Shown: positions 34,634 to 43,529 of the stretch, piece by piece
Numbering within the stretch: position 1 is the first letter of the stretch
Layout of the letters: each line of letters begins with the position of its first letter
Source of the DNA: Flavobacterium sediminis
GTDB lineage: Bacteria > Bacteroidota > Bacteroidia > Flavobacteriales > Flavobacteriaceae
Reading direction: 5' to 3'
NCBI RefSeq assembly: GCF_003148385.1
Contig: NZ_CP029463.1
Span: forward strand, 1,736,001 to 1,800,000
Length of the DNA: 64,000 nucleotides
Made by a program: the position numbers and the translations under genes
Notes under the pieces: generated by a model
The model's input: the letters and a program-made list of their open reading frames with translations, nothing else
What the model was told of the DNA's origin: nothing
Databases searched by the model: none

Positions 34634-35842
34634 TTAGAAAGAATATCCTGTCCAATCAAAAGCTGTAGTATCAGCACCACCTGTAGTTCCAGCAGTTACA
34701 TTGATTGTAGCTCCTTGTACAGCAGGAATGTCTGTTGGAGTTTCTGTAGCATCATATTTAATATCGTTAATGTCTAAGCTAGAACCTGTAGCATTACCTG
34801 AAATAGAAACTAAATTGTCAGCTGCATAACCAGCTCCGTCAGTTAGATCGATAAAATCACCAGGAGCAACGGCATTACTTCCTAAAGAGAATAAAGCGTT
34901 AGTAATTGTAACACCACTTCCTCTTCTTATTTTAACAATGTCACTTAATTCTACCACTGAATTAGAAACAATAGTTAAGTTAGAGATAGTAGGGTTTGAC
35001 TGACCCGATTGGTTTGGAGATAAACCATCTAAGTTACCATCAGCTTCAATACCTCTTGGGTCAGAAGTAACGTCGTTGAAACCGAATTCTCTGATAGCGT
35101 AAGCGTTATCAATTGAACCTTGGAAACCTTGAGTCCAGTCAATCATATCGTCTTTAGCATTTACTACTAATAAATTAGTTACTTCAACTGTTCCTCCGAA
35201 GAACTCAATAGCATCGTCATCACCATACATTGAAGCGATGTTATCCACAATTGTACCATTACCTACACCGTAGAAAGTAAATCCGTTGAATTCTTTATCT
35301 CCGTTGATACGAGCACCAGTATATTCAACTGTAACATATTTTAAAGTTCCTGAATTATCATTTGCATTGTTACCACCATAAATGAAATCGACAACTTCTG
35401 TTACAGCAGTACCGCCGCCACTGATTGGAGCATAACCCATTAATAATACACCTCCCCAGTCACCAGATCTTGGATTTCCTGAATTTGAAGTGAACAAGAT
35501 AGGTTGAGCAGATGTTCCTTCAGCATCTATTTTAGCACCTTGTTCAACAGCCAAATAAACGTCTGTTCCTCCTGGTCTTGCTTTGATAGTAGCACCTGGG
35601 TTGATTGTTAAGGTGTATCCGCTTTTAACAATTAAAGCACCATCTAGGATGTATTCTCCAGCTGCTAAAGTAATGTTTCCTTCAACATTGCCTTTTAAGC
35701 TGGCAGCGTCATAATCAGGATCGTTTAATGATGTGATTTTCCCATCTAAGTTTGTAGTAGGAGTAGAATTATCATCACTGCTACAAGCAGCTAATGAAGC
35801 TGTAATTAATGCTAACCAAAGTGTTTTTTTGATTGTGTTCAT
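34634..35842 (-). CDS. Lipoprotein with right-handed beta-helix-like repeats
   Basis: The 402-residue protein has a lipobox (LAACSSDD). After a linker it shows a repetitive beta region: EYILDGALIVKSGYTLTINP, then GATIKARPGG, LKYVTVEYTGARI, NGFTFYGVGNG and DDDAIEFFGGTVEVTN, a right-handed parallel beta-helix pattern. Family members follow TonB-dependent receptors in flavobacteria, to my recollection without a proven role. It should be attached to the outer membrane. It lies 52 bases downstream of the receptor, in one operon that ends at the terminator at 34583-34611, so it is probably the receptor's surface partner, in place of a SusD protein. Confidence 0.8.
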   Translation of the reverse strand: MNTIKKTLWLALITASLAACSSDDNSTPTTNLDGKITSLNDPDYDAASLKGNVEGNITLAAGEYILDGALIVKSGYTLTINPGATIKARPGGTDVYLAVEQGAKIDAEGTSAQPILFTSNSGNPRSGDWGGVLLMGYAPISGGGTAVTEVVDFIYGGNNANDNSGTLKYVTVEYTGARINGDKEFNGFTFYGVGNGTIVDNIASMYGDDDAIEFFGGTVEVTNLLVVNAKDDMIDWTQGFQGSIDNAYAIREFGFNDVTSDPRGIEADGNLDGLSPNQSGQSNPTISNLTIVSNSVVELSDIVKIRRGSGVTITNALFSLGSNAVAPGDFIDLTDGAGYAADNLVSISGNATGSSLDINDIKYDATETPTDIPAVQGATINVTAGTTGGADTTAFDWTGYSF

Positions 35843-35894
35843 AATTTAAAATTTAATAGTTAGATAATAGATAATTTGTTTTTAAGTTTTCTTT

Positions 35895-38654
35895 TTATAA
35901 ATTCCAGTTCAAACCAAAAGTTACAAACAGTCCTTTTCTGTAGCTTTGAACTAATGATTCCGTCGTTGTTGTACCGTCTGTAGTCTCTTGAGTAAATCTG
36001 AACCTAGGGTTTAAAATGTTTTTAACACCTAAATTCATAGTGAGTTTTTTGTCTTTAAATGTAAATTTGTTGACAAAGTCTAAGGTTGGAACTGTTTTTT
36101 CAATGATGTTTTGGTTGTCTGAAGTTCCGATAGAGTAAACTTTATCATAGAAATAGTTGAATACCAAAGTTGAGGTTAAGTCATTTTCATTTGTTTTAAA
36201 ATTATAACTTAAGTCAGAATTAATCAACAAAGGAGTAGCTCCTTCTAACTTACTTTTACTGTTAGTAAACAGAACGGTTAAGCGATCTTTGTCAGTATCA
36301 ACTAATTTTTGTTCTGAATATAAATAGGATGCGTTCAAGCCGAATGATAAGTTGTTGTTTCTAACTTCACTTTCAGATTTAATGATGTTTTTGCGTAGTT
36401 CTACTTCAACCCCTGTAGCAAATGCAGTTCCTGTATTTACGAAAGAGAACTCATTTGCAGCAGAAGCGACCCTGATTCTGTTGATAGGATCTTGAATGTT
36501 TTTGTAAAAACCTCCTATTGAGAATAGTTCACCATTAGCAATGTACCAGTCGTATTTTAAATCAAAATTAATGTTAGTTGACGGAACTAGATCAGGATTA
36601 CCGAATTCATTAAATGTTACATCTTCGTATAAGAATGGTGCATTTTCTTTAAATTGTGGCATAGTGTAAGTCTGGCTAGCAGCTAAACGGATAGCATTTT
36701 TCTCGTTTAAAGAATATTTTGCATTTAAACTAGGGAGTATGTAAGTTTTATTGATTTCAGCCGGATTAACAGTTAAATCGTTTACACTACTTGAAATGTT
36801 AGTATCCCAATTGATTTTTTGTTGAATTGACTCAAAACGGGCACCAGCTTGTACTGTTAATTTTTCGTTGAAAGGGTATAAAATCTGAGCATAACCAGCA
36901 TAATTATCTCTGGTTACATTATAAGTGTACGGTACAAAAGCGTTGCTCCCATATCCTCTACCTGTTCTTAGGTCATATACTCCGTTATCTAAATTTTCTT
37001 GATTAAAAACAGCATCTGGATTATCAATGTCTACAATATTAGTATTTGTAAAGAAGTTATAGTTGAACTGGATTGCACTGAAATCTCTTTCTGTTTTTCT
37101 GATATTTCCGCCAACAGTTATTACTTGTTTCAATTCACTATCAGGGTTAAGAGTATATTTTCCTTCAGCCTTTGCAGAATAATCATTTTCATCTAATGTT
37201 GAAAAATAACGATGGTTTAATACAGAAGAGTTGGTCGCTACAACATATTGACCATTAATGAAATCATATGAGTTGGTTTTACGATCCGGTTCAGAACCTC
37301 TAATCATGTTGTAACCAGTACTTATATTTAAGCTGAACTTAGTAGAGAATTCGTAGTCGAATAAAATTTGATTAACAAATAAGTTATTGTTGTTTAGCTG
37401 TTGTCTTCTGATAAAAGAATTTGTAGCATCACTATTGTCATTTACGCTTCTGGAAAAACCAGTAAAATCACCAACAAATTGCTTGTTGTCGTGGATATAT
37501 AAAGAGTTTATGGCAATACTTCTTCCAGAACCGAATTTGTATTTAATGTTTCCTAAAGCGGTTTGTGTTGCTGAATAGTCAGTTCTTTTAAAAGCTAAAT
37601 TCTGTATTGAGCCTCCTGTTGAATTTACAGAGCCTGTTTTTCCTGATCTATAAGAGAAGTCGCTGGTTGATAAAACAACGGCAAATAAAGATAAGCTCTT
37701 AGTATCTGAAAAATGAATTTTTCCACCACCACTTAAAGAGAAGTTCGTATTAATAACATTATTTTTTTCTAAAGGTTTAAATTTAGTGTCAAACGCATTT
37801 GAGTTTAAAGAGTTGATAGGAGCTTCTTTACCATTTTCTAAAAAACCGAAATAGTTATAACCATCAGCAACTAAAAGTTGGTTGTTCAGAGCATTAGTGT
37901 TAAAACCTGTTCCAGCAGAAATGCTGAAAACTTTACTTTTTTCTAATTCTTTTGAGGCAATGTCAATATTTGCTCCGGCAACATCTCCGTTTAAGTCGGC
38001 ACTGAAAGTTTTATTTACATTAATGTTTTTAATAATATCTGTTGTAAAAAAACTTAAAGCTATATTCTTATATCGCGGATCTTCAGAAGGTAGTGGTAAG
38101 CCATTTAAAGATGTAGAGTTATAACGGTCACCTAAACCTCTTACGAAAACATTTTTTACGCCTTCTTGTTTAGAAACTCCTGTGGTTTTAGTAACGGCAG
38201 CAGTGGCATCACTAACTCCTTTTCTGGAAAGCTCTTCGGCTCCAATAGCCTGTTTCATTTCAATAGCTTTTTGTTGTTCCATCAAAAGAGCGGTCTCTTT
38301 TTCTTTGCTTACAGTAGCCTGAACTACAATATCTTTTAATTGTACACCGCTTGCGGCTAAAGTTTCGTTGATAACTTTTGTCTCACCTGCACTTAGTGTA
38401 AAAGGAATTTCTTTAGTTTCGTAACCTACATAACCGATTACCAAAGTATAGTTGCCCGGTTCTAAATTGTTAATAGTGTATTTCCCGTTTTCGTCAGTAG
38501 AGGCGCCTTTACTTGTTCCTTTAACAGACACATTAGCAAAAGGTAATGGTTCGTCATTATATTCTTTGTCCAGAATAGTACCTGAAACGGTTCCGGTTTG
38601 CGAGAACCCTAATAGGGAAAAGAATGACAGTAATAATATTAATTTAAATTTCAT
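35895..38654 (-). CDS. TonB-dependent outer-membrane receptor
   Basis: The 919-residue protein has a signal peptide (LILLLSFFSLLGFSQ), a CarboxypepD_reg-like domain (TVSGTILDKEYNDEPLPFAN, YVGYETKEIPF), a plug with VFVRGLGDRYNSTSLNGLPL, and a long beta-barrel with the TonB_dep_Rec pattern, ending in an aromatic residue pair (VTFGLNWNL). It imports a large or scarce substrate using TonB energy. Its gene starts 167 bases from a divergent PhoBR-like two-component system, and a beta-helix lipoprotein follows it. There is no SusD homologue, so it is not a Sus-like pair. Phosphate or an organophosphate is a guess from the neighbour regulators. Confidence 0.93.
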   Translation of the reverse strand: MKFKLILLLSFFSLLGFSQTGTVSGTILDKEYNDEPLPFANVSVKGTSKGASTDENGKYTINNLEPGNYTLVIGYVGYETKEIPFTLSAGETKVINETLAASGVQLKDIVVQATVSKEKETALLMEQQKAIEMKQAIGAEELSRKGVSDATAAVTKTTGVSKQEGVKNVFVRGLGDRYNSTSLNGLPLPSEDPRYKNIALSFFTTDIIKNINVNKTFSADLNGDVAGANIDIASKELEKSKVFSISAGTGFNTNALNNQLLVADGYNYFGFLENGKEAPINSLNSNAFDTKFKPLEKNNVINTNFSLSGGGKIHFSDTKSLSLFAVVLSTSDFSYRSGKTGSVNSTGGSIQNLAFKRTDYSATQTALGNIKYKFGSGRSIAINSLYIHDNKQFVGDFTGFSRSVNDNSDATNSFIRRQQLNNNNLFVNQILFDYEFSTKFSLNISTGYNMIRGSEPDRKTNSYDFINGQYVVATNSSVLNHRYFSTLDENDYSAKAEGKYTLNPDSELKQVITVGGNIRKTERDFSAIQFNYNFFTNTNIVDIDNPDAVFNQENLDNGVYDLRTGRGYGSNAFVPYTYNVTRDNYAGYAQILYPFNEKLTVQAGARFESIQQKINWDTNISSSVNDLTVNPAEINKTYILPSLNAKYSLNEKNAIRLAASQTYTMPQFKENAPFLYEDVTFNEFGNPDLVPSTNINFDLKYDWYIANGELFSIGGFYKNIQDPINRIRVASAANEFSFVNTGTAFATGVEVELRKNIIKSESEVRNNNLSFGLNASYLYSEQKLVDTDKDRLTVLFTNSKSKLEGATPLLINSDLSYNFKTNENDLTSTLVFNYFYDKVYSIGTSDNQNIIEKTVPTLDFVNKFTFKDKKLTMNLGVKNILNPRFRFTQETTDGTTTTESLVQSYRKGLFVTFGLNWNL

Positions 38655-38836
38655 TTGTTGTGTTATTATTTTGGGGCAAAGGAAAGGCGGTTAGATTATC
38701 GAAATGTTAACTACTTGTTATAAAATAGTGTTCAAGGTGTTAGCAAAATGTAAAGTGATTAAATAATTGTTAAGTCAATTAAACTTTTTATATTATCTTT
38801 ACCTTTACAAGCAGTAACATTATGTATTCTCAAGAA

Positions 38837-39519
38837 ATGAAGAAAAAAGACATCAAGATTTTACTGGTAGATGACGAACCGGATATTCTAGAAATTGTGG
38901 GGTATAATTTAACCCAGGAAGGATATCAAATAGTTACAGCTTCAAACGGTAAAGAAGCTATAGTCTTAGCGAGAAAAGAACTTCCTCATTTGATTATTAT
39001 GGATGTTATGATGCCTGAGATGGATGGTATCGAAGCTTGTGAAAATATCAGGAAATTCCCTGAATTACAAAATACCATCATTACTTTTTTAACTGCCCGT
39101 TCAGAAGATTATTCTCAGGTAGCTGGGTTTGATGCCGGTGCTGATGACTATATTGCAAAGCCTATTAAGCCTAAAGTTCTTATCAGTAAAGTTAAGGCAT
39201 TGTTAAGAAGGCTTAAAAATGAAGATCAGGCAAGTGATATAATTAAAGTTGGGGATATAGAAATTAACAGAGAAGAATATAAGATCATTCGTCAGGATGA
39301 AGAGATTGTTCTGCCCGTAAAGAATTTGAATTGTTTTATTTATTAGCAACTAAACCGGGTAAAGTTTTTACCCGCGAAGAGATTCTGGATAAAGTCTGGG
39401 GTAACGAAGTGGTTGTTGGTGGTAGAACTATTGATGTTCATATCAGAAAACTAAGAGAAAAAATAGGAGACGATTTCTTTAAGACCATTAAAGGAGTAGG
39501 TTATAAAATTGAATTTTAA
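38837..39519 (+). pseudogene. PhoB/OmpR-family response regulator, one frameshift
   Basis: The start is at ATG 38837 (MKKKDIKILLVDDEPDILEI); ATG 38822 is also possible. The receiver has the acidic pair, phospho-Asp in LIIMDVMMPEMDG, Thr in TFLTARSED and Lys in YIAKPIKPK. The winged helix (FTREEILDKVWGNEVVVGGR, RTIDVHIRKLREKIGDDF) is in another frame. The break is at CCC 39314-39316: one extra C gives LPRKEFELFYLLATKPGKVF, joining both parts. The 683-base span is one short of a multiple of three. It is coupled to the histidine kinase by a one-base overlap. The break is probably a base-calling error. Confidence 0.85.
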
Positions 39520-40562
39520 TGACAGTTAATTTTAAGAAATCATACAAATTCGCTCTTAAATCCTCAACTTACATAACTTTATTTTCTTTTGGTGTATTAT
39601 ACATCTTTAATTACTACTTTTTAAAAGTGAGTTTATGGTATATTGTATTATATGCTATAATGCTTTTTATTTTTTCCTTTTTTGTACTGCAATTCAGAGT
39701 GGAGCACTTTATTTACAGAAGAGTGAAAAAAATATATGATGATGTATCATTATTAGAGAATGTCTCTTTTCGCAATCAGCCAGTAACAACAGATATGGCT
39801 ACATTGACAAAAGAAGTTCAGAAATTTGCACGTGATAAAAAACTGGAGATTGAAACCTTAAAGATCAGAGAAGAATACCGAAGGGAATTTCTGGGCAACG
39901 TTTCTCATGAACTAAAAACGCCTTTGTTTACCGTACAGGGATATTTACTGACCTTACTTGACGGGGCTATGGATGACAAGAACATTCGCAAGAAATATTT
40001 ACAGCGAGCGGAAAAAGGAGTTGAAAGGTTGATCTATATTGTGAAAGATTTAGATATGATCACTAAATTAGAAACAGGAGATTTGAACTTAAATCTTTCT
40101 GAATTCAATATCATTGAAGTGATTCAGAATGTTTTTGATTTGCTTGAAATGCGCGCTGCTAAAAAACACATCACGCTTACCTTTGATACTCATTATAAAC
40201 ATCCGATTAAAGTTATTGCTGATCAGGAAAAAATCCAACAAGTCATCACTAACTTAGTGGTAAATTCTATAAAATACGGGAAAGAAGGAGGAACGACAGA
40301 GGTGAGTATTGAAGATCTTGTGAGTAATAAAGCAATTATCCGAATTACAGATAATGGGGAAGGAATTGAAAAACACCATATTTCCAGATTGTTTGAGCGC
40401 TTCTATCGTGTTGATAAAAGCGGGGCAAGAAGCGAAGGAGGTTCCGGTTTAGGTCTGGCCATCGTAAAGCACATCATAGAAGGACATAATGAAAAGATCT
40501 ATGTAGAAAGTGAATTTGGTGTTGGCTCAGAATTTTCATTTACCTTAGAAAAGGCGAAATAA
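39519..40562 (+). CDS. PhoR-like sensor histidine kinase
   Basis: The 347-residue protein has two N-terminal membrane helices (YITLFSFGVLYIFNYYFLKV and LWYIVLYAIMLFIFSFFVLQ), a short cytoplasmic linker, the H-box VSHELKTPLFTVQGY near residue 130, and the N, G1 and G2 boxes (VVNSIKYGKEGG, ITDNGEGIEK, GGSGLGLAIVK). There is almost no periplasmic loop, so it senses within the membrane or through a partner, as PhoR does. Its ATG overlaps the regulator stop. The last 18 bases overlap the convergent glycosyltransferase gene. Confidence 0.92.
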   Translation: MTVNFKKSYKFALKSSTYITLFSFGVLYIFNYYFLKVSLWYIVLYAIMLFIFSFFVLQFRVEHFIYRRVKKIYDDVSLLENVSFRNQPVTTDMATLTKEVQKFARDKKLEIETLKIREEYRREFLGNVSHELKTPLFTVQGYLLTLLDGAMDDKNIRKKYLQRAEKGVERLIYIVKDLDMITKLETGDLNLNLSEFNIIEVIQNVFDLLEMRAAKKHITLTFDTHYKHPIKVIADQEKIQQVITNLVVNSIKYGKEGGTTEVSIEDLVSNKAIIRITDNGEGIEKHHISRLFERFYRVDKSGARSEGGSGLGLAIVKHIIEGHNEKIYVESEFGVGSEFSFTLEKAK

Positions 40563-41609
40563 TTCAGTCCAACTAATAGTCGTTGAAAAATTTTGTAATC
40601 CTCTGTATAAGGGGATTTTTTCTATTTTATCTACGGTGAATTTTTCTTGTTTACAACTTGGAGCAATCCCTTCAGCTTTATATTTCTTTGCCAAATACTC
40701 TTGTTCGTATTGTCCGGGAGTCGGGATGAAAAAAGCTTTTTTACCCAGTTGAGCTAAATCCATTACTGTAGTATAACCTGAACGACATACGATTTTGTCA
40801 CTTTGATTAAAAGCAAGTTCCAGTTGCTCACTATTCATGAAATTATAGTACGTAATGTTCTTTTCTATATGAATAGATTGTTCCTTTTCAATGCGACCTT
40901 TAATAAAGAGTACCGGTTTATTATAATCTTTGAATTCAAGTTGTAGCTTTTCTTCCAGAAAGGTTCTTTGTGGTTCAGGTCCTGAAAGAATAACCATAAC
41001 ATCATACTTTGGTTCCACAACTCGTTTGTGTAAACGACTAAGCGGACCTATATAACGTAAATGTTTTAAAGAAGTATTGCTTAAATGTCCCAGTTTTCCC
41101 GTTAAGTTTGGTGTTCCGGCAACATCAGGGATCCAGCATTCATTAAATTTTTTGATATAAAAATGATGTAATTTGGTCGTAATCCAGGAAGTTGATCCGG
41201 TTAAAACGGTTAATTGATGGGTTATAAAAACAGAGGGGATCCTTTTGTGATGTACTCCTAATCTGTTATCTGAAATAATGCCGTTTATTCCATATTCTTC
41301 AACCCACTTGGCTACTGTGTCTCTTTCGTTCTGGATGGCAGAAACAATTTGCGGAACCTGAGCTAACATTTTCCATTTAAAATTTTTCCCTTTTTCCGCA
41401 TAGCGAATATTGTAAGAAGGAAGCTCTAAATGTAATAATTCAGGAAATTCTTTTTGTAGTAAAGACAAGGCTACACCGTCAGATGCGATTATCGGTTCAA
41501 ATCCGTTACTTTGCAGTGCTTTAATGATAGGTATACAACGGGTAGCATGACCTAATCCCCAGTTTAAAGGAGCAACTAAAATTTTCTTTTTTGTTTCCAA
41601 TAGAATCAA
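40545..41609 (-). CDS. MurG/GT28-like glycosyltransferase
   Basis: The 354-residue protein has an N-terminal nucleotide-sugar transferase fold (ILVAPLNWGLGHATRCIPII, the GLGH loop of GT28/MurG types), SDNRLGVHHKRIPSVFITHQ in the acceptor domain, and a C-terminal donor domain with ILSGPEPQRTFLEEKL, KIVCRSGYTTVMDLAQLGK and FIPTPGQYEQEYLAKKY. It is not MurG itself, whose motifs differ. It belongs to a family of predicted UDP-sugar:lipid glycosyltransferases common in Bacteroidota. Acceptor and product are unknown. It is convergent with the PhoR-like gene and divergent from trmB. Confidence 0.8.
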   Translation of the reverse strand: MILLETKKKILVAPLNWGLGHATRCIPIIKALQSNGFEPIIASDGVALSLLQKEFPELLHLELPSYNIRYAEKGKNFKWKMLAQVPQIVSAIQNERDTVAKWVEEYGINGIISDNRLGVHHKRIPSVFITHQLTVLTGSTSWITTKLHHFYIKKFNECWIPDVAGTPNLTGKLGHLSNTSLKHLRYIGPLSRLHKRVVEPKYDVMVILSGPEPQRTFLEEKLQLEFKDYNKPVLFIKGRIEKEQSIHIEKNITYYNFMNSEQLELAFNQSDKIVCRSGYTTVMDLAQLGKKAFFIPTPGQYEQEYLAKKYKAEGIAPSCKQEKFTVDKIEKIPLYRGLQNFSTTISWTELFRLF

Positions 41610-41745
41610 CTTAGTTTTGTGTAGCTGCTATATTCATAATGAATCTGAACTACAGGTAAAGGTATTCTTTTTCAAGTTGTAAAGTAAAAATAATTTGTGG
41701 TTTCTCATATTTCCTTAATTTTACCAAAAAATTAAATTTTTTCTT

Positions 41746-42420
41746 GTGGGGAGTAAAAACAAACTAAAACGCTTTAGAGAAAACGAAACATTTGACAATG
41801 TAGTACAACCGACTCGGGATGAGGTGGTTTCAGGAAATTTACCTTATAAAGGGAAATGGAGAACCGACTTTTTCAAGAATGATAATCCGATTGTTTTAGA
41901 ATTGGGTTGTGGAAAAGGAGAATATTCTGTTGGTTTAGCCCAATTGTTTCCGGATAAAAATTTTATCGGCGTCGATATAAAGGGAGCACGTTTTTGGCGT
42001 GGTGCAAAAACGGCCGTAGAAGATAGCATTCATAATGTAGGCTTTCTTCGTACTCAAATTGAACTGATTGACCATTGTTTTGCTGAGAATGAAGTAGATG
42101 AAATATGGATCACTTTTCCGGATCCGCAAATTAAATACAAGCGAACTAAGCATCGGATGACCAATACAGAGTTCTTGCAACGCTATAAAAGAATATTGAA
42201 ACCGGATGGAATCATGCATCTGAAAACCGATAGCGAATTCATGCATGGATATACTTTGGGATTATTACACGGTGAAGGACATGAGGTTTTGTATGCAAAT
42301 CATAATATTTACAGGAACGAAGGCGCTCCGGCTGAAGTAACCGGAATTCAAACTTTTTATGAAAGTCAGTATTTGGAACAGAATAAACCGATAACCTATA
42401 TTAAATTTAAACTGAAATAG
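41746..42420 (+). CDS. trmB: tRNA (guanine-N7-)-methyltransferase
   Basis: The 224-residue protein starts at a GTG (GSKNKLKRFRENETF); these first residues look like the usual flavobacterial start, and the first in-frame ATG is far inside. The SAM-binding LELGCGKGEYSVGLAQLFP, GVDIKGARFWRGAK, and the tRNA-binding WITFPDPQIKYKRTKHRMT are all present. It methylates N7 of G46 in tRNA. The stop directly adjoins the ATG of the LysE-family gene, so the two are co-transcribed. Confidence 0.95.
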   Translation: MGSKNKLKRFRENETFDNVVQPTRDEVVSGNLPYKGKWRTDFFKNDNPIVLELGCGKGEYSVGLAQLFPDKNFIGVDIKGARFWRGAKTAVEDSIHNVGFLRTQIELIDHCFAENEVDEIWITFPDPQIKYKRTKHRMTNTEFLQRYKRILKPDGIMHLKTDSEFMHGYTLGLLHGEGHEVLYANHNIYRNEGAPAEVTGIQTFYESQYLEQNKPITYIKFKLK

Positions 42421-43047
42421 ATGGAGTTGGTAATAGCTTTTTTAGCAGGATTTGTAATTGCAGCAATAGGAATTGTTGCCCCCGGAATGTTGAACATGAC
42501 CATTGCCCGTTTGAGCGTGGAGGAAAGCAAAAAACAAGCGCTGCTATTTGCCTTAGGCTCAGTAGTAATTGTTTTTTTTCAAAGCTTTGTCGGAACCTAT
42601 TTTGCTAAATTTCTGGATACCAACCCACATGTGACGGAAATGTTGAAAAAATTTGGAACGGTTATTTTTATTTTACTGACGTTCTTTTTCATTTATAATG
42701 GCATTAAAGCAAAAAAGAAAGAAAATATTAATGTGGAAGTAAAGGACAAACGCAACCGCTTTTTATTCGGGGTAACGTTGTCATCCTTAAACATGTTTGC
42801 TGTTCCGTATTATGCTGTAATGGGATTAATGTTGGCTTCAAAAGATTTGTTCCATTTCTCTATTCTTGAGATCATCAGCTTTTCTTTAGCAGCCAGTATC
42901 GGAACTTTTGCGATTTTCTATATCTATGCCGTATTCTTTAAAAAAATAGAACATAAGGTAACGTTACTTTCAAAGAATATTAATTTTTTTATAGCTATTG
43001 TCACAGGGATAGTCGCTATAACCTCTCTTATTAAAATACTTTCTTAA
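42421..43047 (+). CDS. LysE-family amino-acid exporter
   Basis: The 208-residue polytopic inner-membrane protein has six hydrophobic segments: VIAFLAGFVIAAIGIVAPGM, LFALGSVVIVFFQSFVGTYF, VIFILLTFFFIYNGI and others. APGMLNMTIARLSVEESKKQ near the N-terminus is the family signature region. Relatives export lysine, arginine or other amino acids. The ATG directly follows the trmB stop, and the alkyltransferase-like gene begins two bases after its end. Confidence 0.82.
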   Translation: MELVIAFLAGFVIAAIGIVAPGMLNMTIARLSVEESKKQALLFALGSVVIVFFQSFVGTYFAKFLDTNPHVTEMLKKFGTVIFILLTFFFIYNGIKAKKKENINVEVKDKRNRFLFGVTLSSLNMFAVPYYAVMGLMLASKDLFHFSILEIISFSLAASIGTFAIFYIYAVFFKKIEHKVTLLSKNINFFIAIVTGIVAITSLIKILS

Positions 43048-43049
43048 AA

Positions 43050-43379
43050 ATGGCAAAGCCAAAAGAATTAAGCTTTTTTGAAAAGGTTTACGAGATTGTT
43101 CGTCAGATTCCTTACGGGAAAGTAACTTCTTATGGCGCAATTGCCAGAACTATCGGTTCGCCACAATCTTCCAGAATGGTAGGCTATGCAATGAATGCTT
43201 CTCATGGTATGGACGATGTTCCGGCTCATAGAGTAGTAAACCGGAACGGAATGCTTACCGGCAAACATCATTTTGAAGGAACTAATCTGATGCAGCAACT
43301 ATTAGAGTCTGAAGGAATAAAAGTAGTGAACAATAAAATTGTAGATTTTGACAAACATTTTTGGGAACCGGATCTGTAA
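43050..43379 (+). CDS. Alkyltransferase-like protein (MGMT family without acceptor Cys)
   Basis: The 109-residue protein has only the DNA-binding domain of O6-alkylguanine-DNA alkyltransferases: VRQIPYGKVTSYGAIARTIG and SRMVGYAMNAS. The active-site block reads VPAHRVVNRNG, where true MGMT has PCHRV. The Cys is replaced by Ala, so it cannot accept alkyl groups. Alkyltransferase-like (ATL) proteins bind O6-alkylguanine and hand it to nucleotide excision repair; most have Trp or Ala here. It is the last gene of the trmB operon. Confidence 0.88.
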   Translation: MAKPKELSFFEKVYEIVRQIPYGKVTSYGAIARTIGSPQSSRMVGYAMNASHGMDDVPAHRVVNRNGMLTGKHHFEGTNLMQQLLESEGIKVVNNKIVDFDKHFWEPDL

Positions 43380-43529
43380 TGAGTTCCTGATTTTCGAAGA
43401 AAACAAATGACTACAAAAAATATGTTGAACGAAAGAGGTGCAAATGGTCATTTCGAACGTCATGAGAAAATCACATAATACGGATCATGAATTTCTTCTT
43501 TTGGGTAGTTTCAATAAGTAGAAAACAGT

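Noticed and set aside
34634..38654. A SusC/SusD-type glycan uptake pair
   Set aside because: The lipoprotein next to the receptor has a beta-helix pattern and no SusD-like helical repeats, and there are no glycoside hydrolases nearby.
35895..38654. Several 60-80 residue plus-strand frames antisense to the TonB receptor
   Set aside because: They have biased, low-complexity composition from the reverse of a long coding gene and no signals of their own.
43050..43379. A functional O6-methylguanine-DNA methyltransferase
   Set aside because: The acceptor Cys is replaced by Ala (PAHRV), and the protein has only the DNA-binding half.
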